NCBI GenBank assembly: GCA_963773585.1
Contig: CAVZBR010000001.1
Location: 682,001 to 746,000, forward strand
Length of the DNA stretch: 64,000 bases
Origin: CAVXJN01 sp963773585
GTDB taxonomy: Bacteria; Pseudomonadota; Gammaproteobacteria; JASBUN01
Direction of reading: 5' to 3'
The translations under genes and the position numbers were made by a program. Positions 25,622-34,876 of this stretch are shown piece after piece (the stretch's first letter is position 1; every line of letters starts with the position of its first letter). Below the pieces are notes generated by a model that ran no database searches, was not told the DNA's origin, and saw only the letters and a program-made list of their open reading frames with translations.

Positions 25622-28444
25622 TCAAAGTCGCCGAATACGGGCCAACTGTTCCTGCAACTGAGCCAGAGACGTACGCATTCCCAGCACCTTGCCGCGTTCC
25701 TTTTCGACCACGGCTTGCGGTGCCTTGGAAACGAATTCGGGGTTTTCCAGCTTGCGCTCGCCGCGCTCGATCTCCCGTTGCAAACGTTCGATATCTTTCC
25801 CCAGGCGCTGGCTTTCCGCCTCTTTGTCGATTAGACCTGCCATAGGAATCAACACCTTGAGTTCGCCCACCAGTGCTGTTGCGGACTCCGGCGCAGACTC
25901 GCCGGCCGCCAGTACCTTGATCGATTCGGTACGACCGACTGCCTCCAGGTAGTGACGGTTGGCTTGCAGACGTCGGCGGTCGGCGTCGTCGGCATTGTCC
26001 AACAGTACCGGCAGCGGTTTGCGCGGCTCGATGTTCATGCCGCTGCGGATTTTGCGGATGCCGAGAACGAACCCCATGACCCATCGCATCTCCGCTTCGG
26101 CGTCGGTATCCAGTTGCTGTTCACCTTCAGGCGGATAGGCAGCGCGCATGACCGTATCGCCGCTACGGCCGGCCAGCGGGGCGACCCGCTGCCAGATTTC
26201 CTCGGTGATGAACGGCACGATTGGATGTGCCAGGCGCAGCACGGTTTCCAATGCGCGCACGAGCGTGCGACGGGTGCCTCTTTGTGCTTGCGGTGTGCTG
26301 TGTGGATCCGTCAGTATGGGTTTGGACAGTTCGAGGTACCAATCGCAGTATTCTTCCCAAACGAAGGCATACAAGGCCTGGGCGGCCAGATCCAATCGAT
26401 AGTGTGCGATCGACTCATGAACCTGGTTGACCGTGCGCTGCAGGCGTGACTCGATCCAGCGGTCGGCCACCGACAGCTCGATTTCTCCTCCCTGCTGGCC
26501 GCAGTCGTGTTCTTCGGTATTCATGAGCACGTAGCGGGCGGCGTTCCAAAGCTTGTTGCAGAAGTTGCGGTAACCTTCGATACGGCCCAGATCGAAGTTG
26601 ATGTCGCGGCCTGTCGTGGCCAGAGCCGCGAACGTGAAGCGCAAGGCGTCGGTGCCGAACGCAGGTATGCCGTCAGGAAAGTCGGTACGGGTCTGCTTCT
26701 CGATTTTCTTCGCCATCTGCGGCTGCATCAGACCGCTGGTGCGCTTGGCGATCAAAGCCTGGAGATCGATGCCGTCGATGAGGTCGATGGGGTCGAGTAC
26801 GTTGCCCTTGGATTTGGACATTTTCTGGCCGTGGGCGTCTCGCACCAGGCCGTGGATGTACACCTCGCGGAACGGGACGTCATCCATGAACTTCAAGCCC
26901 ATCATGATCATGCGGGCCACCCAGAAGAAAATGATGTCAAAGCCCGTGACCAGAACGCTGGTCGGATAGAAGCGTTCCAGGGCAGGCGTGGTCTGGGGCC
27001 AGCCGAGGGTCGAAAAGGGCCACAGCGCGGACGAGAACCACGTGTCGAGCACGTCTTCGTCCTGAACCAGTGAAATCGAATCAGCGAGTCCGTGCTTGGT
27101 GCGTACCTCTTGCTCGCTGCGACCGACATAAACGTCGCCTTTATCGTCGTACCAGGCCGGGATGCGATGGCCCCACCAGATCTGACGCGATATACACCAG
27201 TCTTCGATATTGCGCATCCACTCGAAGTAGGTATTCTTCCAGTTATCGGGGACGAATCGGATCCGGCCGTCCTCGACCGCCTGCACGGCAGGTTGTGCCA
27301 ACGGCGCCACCTTTACGTACCACTGGTCGGTGAGGAACGGTTCGATTACTGCGCCCGAGCGGTCGCCGCGCGGCACCATGAGCTTGTGGTCGCCGGTTTT
27401 TTCCAGTAGCCCGAGCAAGTCCAACTTCTGGACTATTTGTTTGCGGGCCTCGTAGCGATCCATTCCGCTGAATTCGGCGGGGACCAGGGCGCCGTTGTCG
27501 TCGTCGCTGGCGACGATACTCGCGCTCGCGGAAAAGATGTTGATCAGACCGCCGTTGGGAAGTGATGCAATCGCAGATTCGTCACGATGCCGCAGCCAGA
27601 CCTGGTAATCGTTGAAGTCGTGCGCGGGGGTGATCTTGACGCAGCCGCTGCCGAACTCGGGATCGACATAGTCGTCGGCAACCACGGGGATCCTGCGCTT
27701 GGTAAGGGGCAGTTCGATCAATTGCCCGACCAGGTGCCGGTAGCGTTCGTCATCGGGATGAACGGCGACTGCCGCGTCGCCGAGCATGGTTTCCGGGCGC
27801 GTGGTCGCGACCACCATATGCCCGCTGCCATTGGCGAGGGGATAGCGCATGTGCCACAGGAATCCCGGCTCTTCGTCAGATATGACTTCCAGGTCGGAGA
27901 CTGCGGTGTGCAGCACCGGATCCCAGTTCACCAGCCGTTTGCCCCGGTAGATCAAGCCTTCCTCGTGCAGGCGCACGAATACTTCTTTCACCGCTTCCGA
28001 TAATCCCTCATCCATGGTGAAACGTTCGCGGGACCAGTCCAGGGAGGCGCCCAGGCGCCGCAGTTGCCGGGTGATGGTGCCACCGGATTCGGATTTCCAT
28101 TCCCACACCTGGTCGAGGAATGCTTCTCGCCCAAGGTCATGGCGCGTCTTGCCGGCGGCATTGAGTTGTCGCTCCACCACCATCTGAGTCGCGATCCCGG
28201 CATGGTCCGAGCCTGCCTGCCAGAGCGTCTCGTCACCGCGCATGCGATGGTAGCGGGTCAGGGCGTCCATGATCGTATATTGGAACGCGTGGCCCATGTG
28301 CAGACTGCCGGTCACATTGGGTGGCGGAATCATAATGCAGTAAGCCGGCTTCGCCGGGTTTTCCTGCGGCGCGAAGTAGCCGCGGTCCTCCCAGATCTGA
28401 TACCAGCGTTGCTCGATGGATTGCGGGTCGTAGGTTTTTTCCAT
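25622..28444 (-). CDS. valS: Valyl-tRNA synthetase
   Basis: A 940-residue class I synthetase charging tRNA-Val. The HIGH-type motif is PPPNVTGSLHMGHA and the KMSKS motif is QKMSKSKGNVLDPIDLIDG. The CP1 editing domain lies between them (TTRPETMLGDAAVAV). The C-terminal tRNA-binding coiled coil (about 875-940, RLGKDIERLQREIERGERKL) is complete. Family length. It belongs to the common gammaproteobacterial pepA-holC-valS neighbourhood, here with one small extra gene before it. Confidence 0.97.
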   Translation of the reverse strand: MEKTYDPQSIEQRWYQIWEDRGYFAPQENPAKPAYCIMIPPPNVTGSLHMGHAFQYTIMDALTRYHRMRGDETLWQAGSDHAGIATQMVVERQLNAAGKTRHDLGREAFLDQVWEWKSESGGTITRQLRRLGASLDWSRERFTMDEGLSEAVKEVFVRLHEEGLIYRGKRLVNWDPVLHTAVSDLEVISDEEPGFLWHMRYPLANGSGHMVVATTRPETMLGDAAVAVHPDDERYRHLVGQLIELPLTKRRIPVVADDYVDPEFGSGCVKITPAHDFNDYQVWLRHRDESAIASLPNGGLINIFSASASIVASDDDNGALVPAEFSGMDRYEARKQIVQKLDLLGLLEKTGDHKLMVPRGDRSGAVIEPFLTDQWYVKVAPLAQPAVQAVEDGRIRFVPDNWKNTYFEWMRNIEDWCISRQIWWGHRIPAWYDDKGDVYVGRSEQEVRTKHGLADSISLVQDEDVLDTWFSSALWPFSTLGWPQTTPALERFYPTSVLVTGFDIIFFWVARMIMMGLKFMDDVPFREVYIHGLVRDAHGQKMSKSKGNVLDPIDLIDGIDLQALIAKRTSGLMQPQMAKKIEKQTRTDFPDGIPAFGTDALRFTFAALATTGRDINFDLGRIEGYRNFCNKLWNAARYVLMNTEEHDCGQQGGEIELSVADRWIESRLQRTVNQVHESIAHYRLDLAAQALYAFVWEEYCDWYLELSKPILTDPHSTPQAQRGTRRTLVRALETVLRLAHPIVPFITEEIWQRVAPLAGRSGDTVMRAAYPPEGEQQLDTDAEAEMRWVMGFVLGIRKIRSGMNIEPRKPLPVLLDNADDADRRRLQANRHYLEAVGRTESIKVLAAGESAPESATALVGELKVLIPMAGLIDKEAESQRLGKDIERLQREIERGERKLENPEFVSKAPQAVVEKERGKVLGMRTSLAQLQEQLARIRRL

Positions 28445-28513
28445 GGTGTGGACGTCGATCTCAAACGATGTGGCAATGGATGATTGCCGTGCGCGCTCTG
28501 GCGCTACGGCCCT

Positions 28514-28804
28514 TCAGCTCTGGTCCGTATCGGTGGAATCCGGAATCTGGCTGAGTTCGACGGCAAGTTCGCGTAATACCAGCGCCCGGGCTTTCTCGCG
28601 GTATGACGTCAAAGCCTGGGTGACTGCTTCATTAACGGCAATCGTCACAATTTTCTCGAATTCGCACTGCAGTTCCTGGTCGATATGTGCCGCCATGCGT
28701 TCCAGTGCCGCCGCCGCGAACGATTGGCCATCGTCGCCGACCATTACGTCCAGCGTTGGGATCGCGTGCGGCTCTTCTTCAACGCTTCGGTAATCGTCGG
28801 TCAT
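28514..28804 (-). CDS. Small conserved-type hypothetical protein between holC and valS
   Basis: A 96-residue acidic protein that I do not recognise. It opens MTDDYRSVEEEP, then has LDVMVGDDGQSFAAAALERMAAHIDQEL and a long helical region (about 45-85), so it is probably a mostly alpha-helical cytoplasmic protein. It lies 9 bp after holC and 69 bp before valS on the same strand, in a tight operon, which supports its reality. A role linked to DNA polymerase III or translation would be guesswork. Confidence 0.65.
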   Translation of the reverse strand: MTDDYRSVEEEPHAIPTLDVMVGDDGQSFAAAALERMAAHIDQELQCEFEKIVTIAVNEAVTQALTSYREKARALVLRELAVELSQIPDSTDTDQS

Positions 28805-28813
28805 GAGTTGCCG

Positions 28814-29239
28814 TCAAAGATTGTGTGTTTGCAGTTCATATCCGCGGTCCCGGTAGAAGCGGAAGCGTTCGCGGGCCATGGCACGCTGCTCGGGTGCGCC
28901 GGCGACCAGTTCCGCCACGCGCTCGAAACGGCTGAAAAACCCCGGCACTTCCGTCGCTAGATTCACCAGGACATCGGTATGGGACGCCGGCTCGGTGCCG
29001 TACCCGATCAGTACCGGCATCTGCTCCGGCGATTCGTCACCGTGACGGCCATGGGGGACGAAACTTCCGGGGCGAAAAGTCCACAGCAGACTGTCGAGTC
29101 GCTGCGCCTGCGCGTCCGACTCCGTATGTACGTACACCTGATGGCCGAGCTTGTAGATTTTTTCAGCCAGTCGGCACGCCAACAGTTCGGCGGCGGTGGC
29201 ATCGGATTCGGACAGTACGTAGAAATCGACCCGGGTCAT
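28814..29239 (-). CDS. holC: DNA polymerase III chi subunit
   Basis: A 141-residue clamp-loader accessory subunit that links the replisome to single-stranded DNA-binding protein. Family features: VDFYVLSESDA at the start, ACRLAEKIYKLGHQVYVH, LDSLLWTFRPGSFVPHG and VLVNLATEVPGFFSRFERVAELV. Standard position between pepA and valS. Confidence 0.93.
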   Translation of the reverse strand: MTRVDFYVLSESDATAAELLACRLAEKIYKLGHQVYVHTESDAQAQRLDSLLWTFRPGSFVPHGRHGDESPEQMPVLIGYGTEPASHTDVLVNLATEVPGFFSRFERVAELVAGAPEQRAMARERFRFYRDRGYELQTHNL

Positions 29240-29267
29240 GTCAGTGTGCGATCGCCGGCCAACCGGA

Positions 29268-30767
29268 TCAGGCGGCGTCTCGCAGCCGGTCGAGCAAAAA
29301 CTGGATCAACAACGGTACCGGACGGCCGGTCGCGCCTTTATCCTTGCCCGACAACCAGGCGGTACCGGCGATGTCTAAATGCGCCCACCGCATTTTCTTG
29401 GTGTAACGGGACAGGAAGCAGGCAGCGGTGATCGTGCCGGCTTCGCGGCCGCCGATATTGGCCATGTCGGCGAAGTTACTGTCGAGCTGTGACTGGTACT
29501 CGTCCCACAGCGGCAGTTCCCAGGCTCGATCGCCGACTTCTTTGCCGGCGCTGAGCAGATCGTGGATCAATGGTTTGTTGTTGCCTAAGAGTCCGTGAGC
29601 ATGGGCGCCCAAGGCGATTACGCAAGCGCCGGTCAAGGTCGCCATGTCGACGATTACCGCGGGTTCGAAGCGTTCGCTGTAGGTAAGTGCGTCACAAAGA
29701 ATGAGGCGCCCCTCGGCGTCGGTATTCAGCACTTCGATGGTCTGCCCGGACATGCTGGTGACAATGTCCCCCGGCTTGTTGGCGGCCCCGTCGGGGAGAT
29801 TTTCCGAACTCGGTACCACGCCGACGACATTGATCGGCAATTGCAGTTCGGCGCATGCGCGTATAGCGCCGAACACACCGGCTGCGCCGCACATATCGTA
29901 TTTCATCTCATCCATGGCCTGCGCAGGCTTGATGGAAATACCGCCGGCATCGAACGTAAGGCCTTTGCCGACGTAGACCACCGGTTTCTGGTCCTTGGAC
30001 CCGCCACGGTATTCCATGGTGATCAACTTGGCCGGTTGCCGGCTGCCTCGGGACACCGACAGCAGCGCGCCCATGCCGAGCTTCTCCATGTCGCTTTCTT
30101 CCAATACATTCACTTTCACGCGACGGAATTCCTTGCCCAGCGCCTTGGCTTGATCGGCAAGATAGGTCGGTGTACAAATGTTGCCCGGCAGGTTGCCCAG
30201 ATCGCGCGCCAATTTCATGCCATTGGCGATGGCTTGGCCCTGGCTCAACGCGTGCTCGCATTCGGCCAGATCCCGCCGGCTCGGGACGCTGAAGGTGATT
30301 TTCCGCAATGGGCGGCGTTGCGTGTCCTTCTTGCTCTTGAGTTGGTCGAACCGATACAGTGCGGATTGCGCTTCGATGACGGCTTGGCGGACTTTCCAGA
30401 TACTATCGCGGCTTTTGATCGGTACGTCGGTGAGATAGCACACCGCTTCCATGGCGCCGCCATCGTTCAACAGGCGAACCGTGGTGGCAATGGAATTGCG
30501 GAATTGGCGATCATCAAACTCGCGTTCCTTTCCGCACCCCACCAGCAGCACACGATCGCAGAGCGTATTGGGTACGTTATACAACATCAGTGTCTGGCCG
30601 GCCTTTCCTTCCATGTCGCCGCGTCGCACCAGCGAGGACAGCATCCCGTCGGCAGCACGGTCGAGTTCTTCGGCTGCGGCCGACAGTTTCCGCGGCTCGA
30701 ACACGCCTACGACCACGCAGGCGCTGCGTTGTTTTTCGGGATTACCGCTTTTGACGTTGTATTCCAT
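29268..30767 (-). CDS. pepA: Leucyl aminopeptidase (cytosol aminopeptidase, M17)
   Basis: A 499-residue hexameric di-metal aminopeptidase; in E. coli it also acts as a DNA-binding architectural and regulatory protein (XerA). The catalytic domain shows GLTFDAGGISIKP, MSGQTIEVLNTDAEGRLILCDAL and MATLTGACVIALG, with the metal-binding Lys/Asp/Glu residues. The start is the ATG at 30767 with GGAG eight bases upstream; a further 11 in-frame codons upstream lack support. Divergent from lptF. Confidence 0.95.
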   Translation of the reverse strand: MEYNVKSGNPEKQRSACVVVGVFEPRKLSAAAEELDRAADGMLSSLVRRGDMEGKAGQTLMLYNVPNTLCDRVLLVGCGKEREFDDRQFRNSIATTVRLLNDGGAMEAVCYLTDVPIKSRDSIWKVRQAVIEAQSALYRFDQLKSKKDTQRRPLRKITFSVPSRRDLAECEHALSQGQAIANGMKLARDLGNLPGNICTPTYLADQAKALGKEFRRVKVNVLEESDMEKLGMGALLSVSRGSRQPAKLITMEYRGGSKDQKPVVYVGKGLTFDAGGISIKPAQAMDEMKYDMCGAAGVFGAIRACAELQLPINVVGVVPSSENLPDGAANKPGDIVTSMSGQTIEVLNTDAEGRLILCDALTYSERFEPAVIVDMATLTGACVIALGAHAHGLLGNNKPLIHDLLSAGKEVGDRAWELPLWDEYQSQLDSNFADMANIGGREAGTITAACFLSRYTKKMRWAHLDIAGTAWLSGKDKGATGRPVPLLIQFLLDRLRDAA

Positions 30768-30913
30768 ACAATATGCTCCGGAGCGTTGCCTGATCGCCAC
30801 CGTTGTTGACGGTGAACCGGGATTGCGGCGACCACTAAACTTGAAATTTGGCCAAGTTTACCCGAACACATGCTGATTTTCAGTCCAAAACGCAATTTTC
30901 ACAGAGTCGCCGC

Positions 30914-32014
30914 GTGTTCACGCTGATCGATCGCTACGTCGCGCGCGAAGTGTTGCAAACTCTGTTTGGCGTGCTCGTGGTCCTGTTGTTGATCTTTCTG
31001 AGCAACCGGCTGGTGCGCTACTTGGCGGACGCCGCGGCGGGCCAATTGCCAGGCGATGTGATTTTCACGCTGGTGGCCCTCAAGGCGGCGAAATATCTCA
31101 TTCTTTTAGTGCCACTGGGGTTGTATCTGTCGGTACTGTTGGTGCTCGGGCGCCTTTACCGGGACTCGGAAATGGCGGCCATGTCGGCATGTGGCGTCGG
31201 CGAGCCGCGCTTGTACCGGGCAATCCTGATGTTGGCATTGCCGCTGGCGGCGGTGCAGGGATGGATGGCGCTGCAAGTGGTGCCGTGGACCGACGCCGAA
31301 GAAGTACGCCTGATCGACGCTGCCCAACGCGACATGGAAGTCAACGCCGTGCGTGCCGGGCGATTCCAGGAAGGCATGGGCGGTACGCGTATCCTGTATG
31401 CCCAGGAGGTGACGGATGAACCGCGTATGCACAACGTGTTTATTCACGTACAGCGGGCGGACGGACGCAGCGTCATGCTCACCGCGGCCGAAGGTCACTT
31501 GGAGACGAAACCAGGTGGCCGCTACTTGGTCCTGACGGACGGCTATCGGTATGAGGGCAAGCCGGGAGATGCGGATTTTCGGATTGTGAAGTTTCAACAT
31601 CACGGCGTTTTGTTGAGACGCAGCGAAGTGGTTGCCGAATCCGGCAAACTCGGTACGCGACCGACCTCCGAACTGTGGCGTTCAAAGGATCCGGCCGAGG
31701 CGGCCGAGCTGCAATGGCGGTTGTCGATGCCTTTGGGCGCGCTGGTGCTGGCCTTGCTGGCGCTGCCGATCGGTCGCGTAAGTCCGCGCAGCGGCCGCTT
31801 CGGCCGCTTGTTCGTCGCGATTCTGCTGTACGTCAGTTATGTCAACTTGCTGGCGTTTGCGCAGTCCTGGACCGAGCGCGGCGCCATTCCCGCTGCGTTG
31901 GGGCTCTGGTGGGTGCATGGTTTGTTTTTGCTGTTGACAGCCGTGCTGTTGGTTCGTCAACTCGGCGCGCGCTGGGTATTTGCCGGGCCGCGTAAGCGGG
32001 GAGACCCGGCGTGA
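30914..32014 (+). CDS. lptF: LPS export permease LptF
   Basis: A 366-residue inner-membrane subunit of the LptB2FG ABC transporter that extracts LPS for the Lpt bridge. Six TM helices (three at each end) flank a periplasmic beta-jellyroll (about 130-265). It opens LIDRYVAREVLQTLFGVLVVLLLIFLSNRL, typical of LptF. I take the GTG at 30914 as start because homologs begin here (VFTLIDRY); a TTG at 30848 would add 22 unconserved residues. The stop overlaps lptG by 4 bp. The divergent lptFG/pepA layout is classical for gammaproteobacteria. Confidence 0.92.
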   Translation: MFTLIDRYVAREVLQTLFGVLVVLLLIFLSNRLVRYLADAAAGQLPGDVIFTLVALKAAKYLILLVPLGLYLSVLLVLGRLYRDSEMAAMSACGVGEPRLYRAILMLALPLAAVQGWMALQVVPWTDAEEVRLIDAAQRDMEVNAVRAGRFQEGMGGTRILYAQEVTDEPRMHNVFIHVQRADGRSVMLTAAEGHLETKPGGRYLVLTDGYRYEGKPGDADFRIVKFQHHGVLLRRSEVVAESGKLGTRPTSELWRSKDPAEAAELQWRLSMPLGALVLALLALPIGRVSPRSGRFGRLFVAILLYVSYVNLLAFAQSWTERGAIPAALGLWWVHGLFLLLTAVLLVRQLGARWVFAGPRKRGDPA

Positions 32015-33075
32015 TCACCATACTGGACCGCTACCTCGGCGGCACGGTGATCCGAGGCGCCTTGCTGGCGCTTCTGGTATTGGCCTCACTGTCGGCGTTC
32101 TTCACCTTGCTCGGCGAGCTCGGTGACCTGCACAAGGACTACGATCTCGCCAAGGCTTCTCTATATGTCCTGCTGACCCTGCCGCGACGGGTGTACGAAA
32201 TGTTTCCGACCGCGGTTCTGCTGGGTGGACTGATGAGTCTCGGCGGTTTGGCTGCCAACAGCGAGCTTATGGTCATGCGGGCGGCCGGTGTTTCTGTCAC
32301 ACGCATTACCCTGGCGGTGCTTCAGGCGGGTCTCGTGCTGGCGCTCATTGCCGGGGTGCTTGGCGAAGTCGTCGCGCCCCCGGGGGAAAAATATGCCCAG
32401 TCGATGCGCAGCGCGGCGCAGACCGGCTATATCACTTTGCGCAGCGACAACGGTTTCTGGGCGCGCGACGGAAATAATTTTGTGCAGATTCGCCGGGTTC
32501 TGCCCGGCGCCGAGTTGCGAGATATCACCATCTATGAGCTCGATGATCAGTTGCGGTTGAAAAGTTTGATACATGCGCAGTCGGCTTCTTACGTCAACGG
32601 CGAATGGCAGTTGGAACGCGTGGAGCAAAGCCGGGTCGATCCTAAAGGCGTGACTACGCGGGCGCTGGACAGTGCCGGCTGGCGGTCATTGCTGAAGCCC
32701 GATCTCCTGGAAGTGCTGTCGGTCAAGCCCGAAGATCTTGCTGCGGCTGCGCTGGCGCGCTACGTCCGTTACCTGGACGAGAACAACTTGAGCAGCGATC
32801 GTTACCGGTTGGCGTTTTGGGTCAAGATCGTGACGCCGTTTTCGACGTTGGTGATGTTGTTGATCGCGATTCCGTTCGTATTCGGGTCGCTACGTTCTGC
32901 GCACGCCGGCACCCGGATTCTGGTGGGCGTGCTGCTTGGGATGGGATTTTATCTGCTCAACCAGGCGCTCAATCATGTCGGATTGGTCTACGGACTGCCA
33001 CCGTTGCTTAGCGCGCTTGTGCCGACGTTGATTTTCGCAGCGGGCGGTTTATATGCGGTGTCGCGTATTCATTGA
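32011..33075 (+). CDS. lptG: LPS export permease LptG
   Basis: A 354-residue partner of LptF, with the same architecture: six TM helices and a periplasmic jellyroll. It opens ITILDRYLGGTVIRGALLALLVLASL and has the conserved FPTAVLLGGLMSLGGLAANSELMVMRAAGVS coupling region, which contacts LptB. The start is a GTG at 32011 within a GTGA overlap of lptF, so the pair is translationally coupled. Confidence 0.94.
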   Translation: MITILDRYLGGTVIRGALLALLVLASLSAFFTLLGELGDLHKDYDLAKASLYVLLTLPRRVYEMFPTAVLLGGLMSLGGLAANSELMVMRAAGVSVTRITLAVLQAGLVLALIAGVLGEVVAPPGEKYAQSMRSAAQTGYITLRSDNGFWARDGNNFVQIRRVLPGAELRDITIYELDDQLRLKSLIHAQSASYVNGEWQLERVEQSRVDPKGVTTRALDSAGWRSLLKPDLLEVLSVKPEDLAAAALARYVRYLDENNLSSDRYRLAFWVKIVTPFSTLVMLLIAIPFVFGSLRSAHAGTRILVGVLLGMGFYLLNQALNHVGLVYGLPPLLSALVPTLIFAAGGLYAVSRIH

Positions 33076-33076
33076 A

Positions 33077-33514
33077 TCATCCGGTGCGAATCACCCGCGT
33101 GCGCGCGATGCGATCATAAAGCGCCCGTCGGTCCCGGTCCCAAAGTGTCCATAGCAGCCCGATGCCTAATGTCGCCATTGCCACCGCCAGACGCACCAAT
33201 GCCTGCCACCATCGAATCGTAGTCCCGTCCAGGCGCTCGACCCGGATGCGCCAGGTCTGCATGCCCAACGTCTGTCCGCCATGGGTCCAGAACCAGCCGT
33301 AGAATGCGGAGATGATTGCCAGTAAGTAGACCCGGTATCCCCAGCCGTGGTTGTCAAGTTGGCCTTTGGTGACCGCCAATGCGAGTGCTGTCGCCAACAG
33401 CAAAATCGCGATCAGCAACATGCCATCGTAAAACAAAGCGCCGACGCGGCGCGGTAGGCCGACCGGCTCGTGGGTTGCCGAAATCTTTGCGACATTCATT
33501 TTATCAAACAGCAC
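33077..33514 (-). CDS. RDD-family membrane protein
   Basis: A 145-residue protein with three TM helices. The RDD signature residues are present: R in PRRVGALFYDGMLL, D in the same segment, and GGQTLGMQTWRIRVERLDG, with DRDRRALYDRIARTRVI at the C-terminus. The family has no single function; some members affect ion homeostasis. It starts either at GTG 33514 or ATG 33499. Convergent with lptG, with only 1 bp between the stop codons. Confidence 0.85.
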   Translation of the reverse strand: MLFDKMNVAKISATHEPVGLPRRVGALFYDGMLLIAILLLATALALAVTKGQLDNHGWGYRVYLLAIISAFYGWFWTHGGQTLGMQTWRIRVERLDGTTIRWWQALVRLAVAMATLGIGLLWTLWDRDRRALYDRIARTRVIRTG

Positions 33515-33636
33515 TCAATGGATCGCTGAAACATTTGCCGTTATCGTAATGTGTTGTTGTCACTTCCGCCGCGCATGTGATAAACACTGTGCTATAAAAA
33601 GCAACATAAACAAGAACGAAAGCCAAGTGAGGAGAC

Positions 33637-33993
33637 ATGGCCATTCTAGCAGAGCTGGCTGCACTTCCGGGAGTGACCGCGGTGGGCGAATATTCCTACC
33701 GCGGAGATCGATTTACATACAAAGGCAACCTCGATGAAGAACAGGCGCGCATGGCCTCGATCATGTGTCGCGCGACGACCATGAGCGTGCACATGCAGAC
33801 GGAGATACTGCATGCGTTCTGCGATGATTGCGGCATCGTGCCGGGCAGAGGGTGGGTTGTACGCGGCCCGAAATTCAGCGTCTGCGTGTATGCCAACGTA
33901 TTCTGTTTCCTCGATAACGCCGCGGCATCGCTCAACGAAGTCATACATGCACTGCGTGAGAAATTGGCGGACGCTTCGGACGACCTGGTTTAG
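33637..33993 (+). CDS. DUF2173 protein, copy A of three
   Basis: 118 residues of the DUF2173 family, function unknown. It opens ILAELAALPGVTAVGEYSYRGD, as family members do, then has a helical middle and GRGWVVRGPKFSVCVYANVFCFLDN plus ASLNEVIHAL. The opening helix-strand-hairpin pattern and the alternation of strands and helices resemble the roadblock/LC7 (profilin-like) fold; that is inference. Six cysteines lie among the 118 residues. AGGAG eight bases before the ATG. It leads a three-gene run of paralogs (33637-34732). Confidence 0.8.
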   Translation: MAILAELAALPGVTAVGEYSYRGDRFTYKGNLDEEQARMASIMCRATTMSVHMQTEILHAFCDDCGIVPGRGWVVRGPKFSVCVYANVFCFLDNAAASLNEVIHALREKLADASDDLV

Positions 33994-34052
33994 GCAACCT
34001 GCGAACCTTGACCGTACCAAGCGGAATTTCAGCAAGTAGGAGATGAAGGACG

Positions 34053-34391
34053 ATGGCCGATCTTGATAATTTAATGGCATTGCCCGGAGCGATTGCCGCG
34101 TTCAATTTTTCCGATCGCGGCGAACTGTTGTCGAGCAAAGTGTCGGACGGCGGAGATTTGAATGACACGGTACTGGATCTGCTCAGTCACGTGTGCGTCG
34201 CCAATATTTCCATCGCTACGATGCAAGCGCGGGGGTGGGAAAGCATGACCGGCAGCGAAGGATTTTACCCGATCGGTGGCTTCACCATGGTCGGCCTGGA
34301 CTGGTCCGCTGTCACCTATGGCAATCGCGGTGTGGTGCTTGCCAACGATCGTGCCGACTACCAGGCAGCGTACGACGCGCTGGCGCGGTAG
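34053..34391 (+). CDS. DUF2173-like protein, copy B of three
   Basis: 112 residues, the most diverged of the three copies. The N-terminus DLDNLMALPGAIAAFNFSDRGELL aligns with copy A and with family consensus. The middle has LLSHVCVANISIATMQARGW, and the end is a NRADYQAAYDAL-like helix (ANDRADYQAAYDAL). It lacks the VCxxxNxxCxL block of the other two copies. AAGGA precedes the ATG. It lies 59 bp after copy A and 8 bp before copy C. Function unknown. Confidence 0.75.
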   Translation: MADLDNLMALPGAIAAFNFSDRGELLSSKVSDGGDLNDTVLDLLSHVCVANISIATMQARGWESMTGSEGFYPIGGFTMVGLDWSAVTYGNRGVVLANDRADYQAAYDALAR

Positions 34392-34399
34392 GGGGCTCC

Positions 34400-34732
34400 A
34401 TGATCAAACGCTTGATGGCACTGGATGGTGTCGCCGCGATTTGCCAGTTTCGCGACGACGGGGCCTTCGTCGAAGGCTATGGCGTCATGCCGGCTCAGCA
34501 TTTGGAGGCGCTTGCCAAGTTCGCCCACGACTACAAGCGCATCGTTCAAGGTAACGCCGACCAGTTGTCGATGTTTACGCAGTTGCGAGGGTGGACCCCT
34601 CCCGGCGGTTGGATCGTGCGCAGCGACGAAATGTCGGTGTGCAGCGTCGGCAATTTGGTATGCCTGCTGCAGAACGACAGTGCGTCACTTTCGGAGGTGA
34701 TGCGCGCCTTGCAGGAAGCGTCCCACTGGTGA
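34400..34732 (+). CDS. DUF2173 protein, copy C of three
   Basis: 110 residues. It opens KRLMALDGVAAICQFRDDG, a match to the other copies. Its C-terminal half, GWTPPGGWIVRSDEMSVC then NLVCLLQN and ASLSEVMRAL, parallels copy A almost residue for residue. The start is the ATG at 34400 with GGGGG upstream; the open frame extending to 34193 shadows copy B. Close spacing of all three suggests one transcript and possibly a hetero-oligomer. Confidence 0.78.
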   Translation: MIKRLMALDGVAAICQFRDDGAFVEGYGVMPAQHLEALAKFAHDYKRIVQGNADQLSMFTQLRGWTPPGGWIVRSDEMSVCSVGNLVCLLQNDSASLSEVMRALQEASHW

Positions 34733-34783
34733 CCGGCATAGGGCGAAAGTCATATTTTTGCCGGTATGCAGGCGCAGAAATGC

Positions 34784-34812
34784 TTGACCCCGGAACATCC
34801 ACACAGTAAAAA
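34784..34812 (+). promoter_or_regulatory. Candidate promoter of the PEP-CTERM gene
   Basis: TTGACC (34784-34789), 17-nt spacer, TAAAAA (34807-34812), about 65 bp before the ATG at 34877. Five and four bases match the sigma70 hexamers. I saw no sigma54 -24/-12 element, which some PEP-CTERM genes use. Confidence 0.45.
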
Positions 34813-34876
34813 ATGCCCCTGGGGTGATTGCTGGCTCTTGTTGCCGCGATCAATAAAAAAATAAGAGGGCTTTGTC

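Noticed and set aside
33577..33600. TGTGATAAACACTGTG as a CRP/FNR site before the DUF2173 genes
   Set aside because: Only the left half matches the CRP consensus and the dyad is not symmetrical for FNR. TATAAA nearby has no -35.
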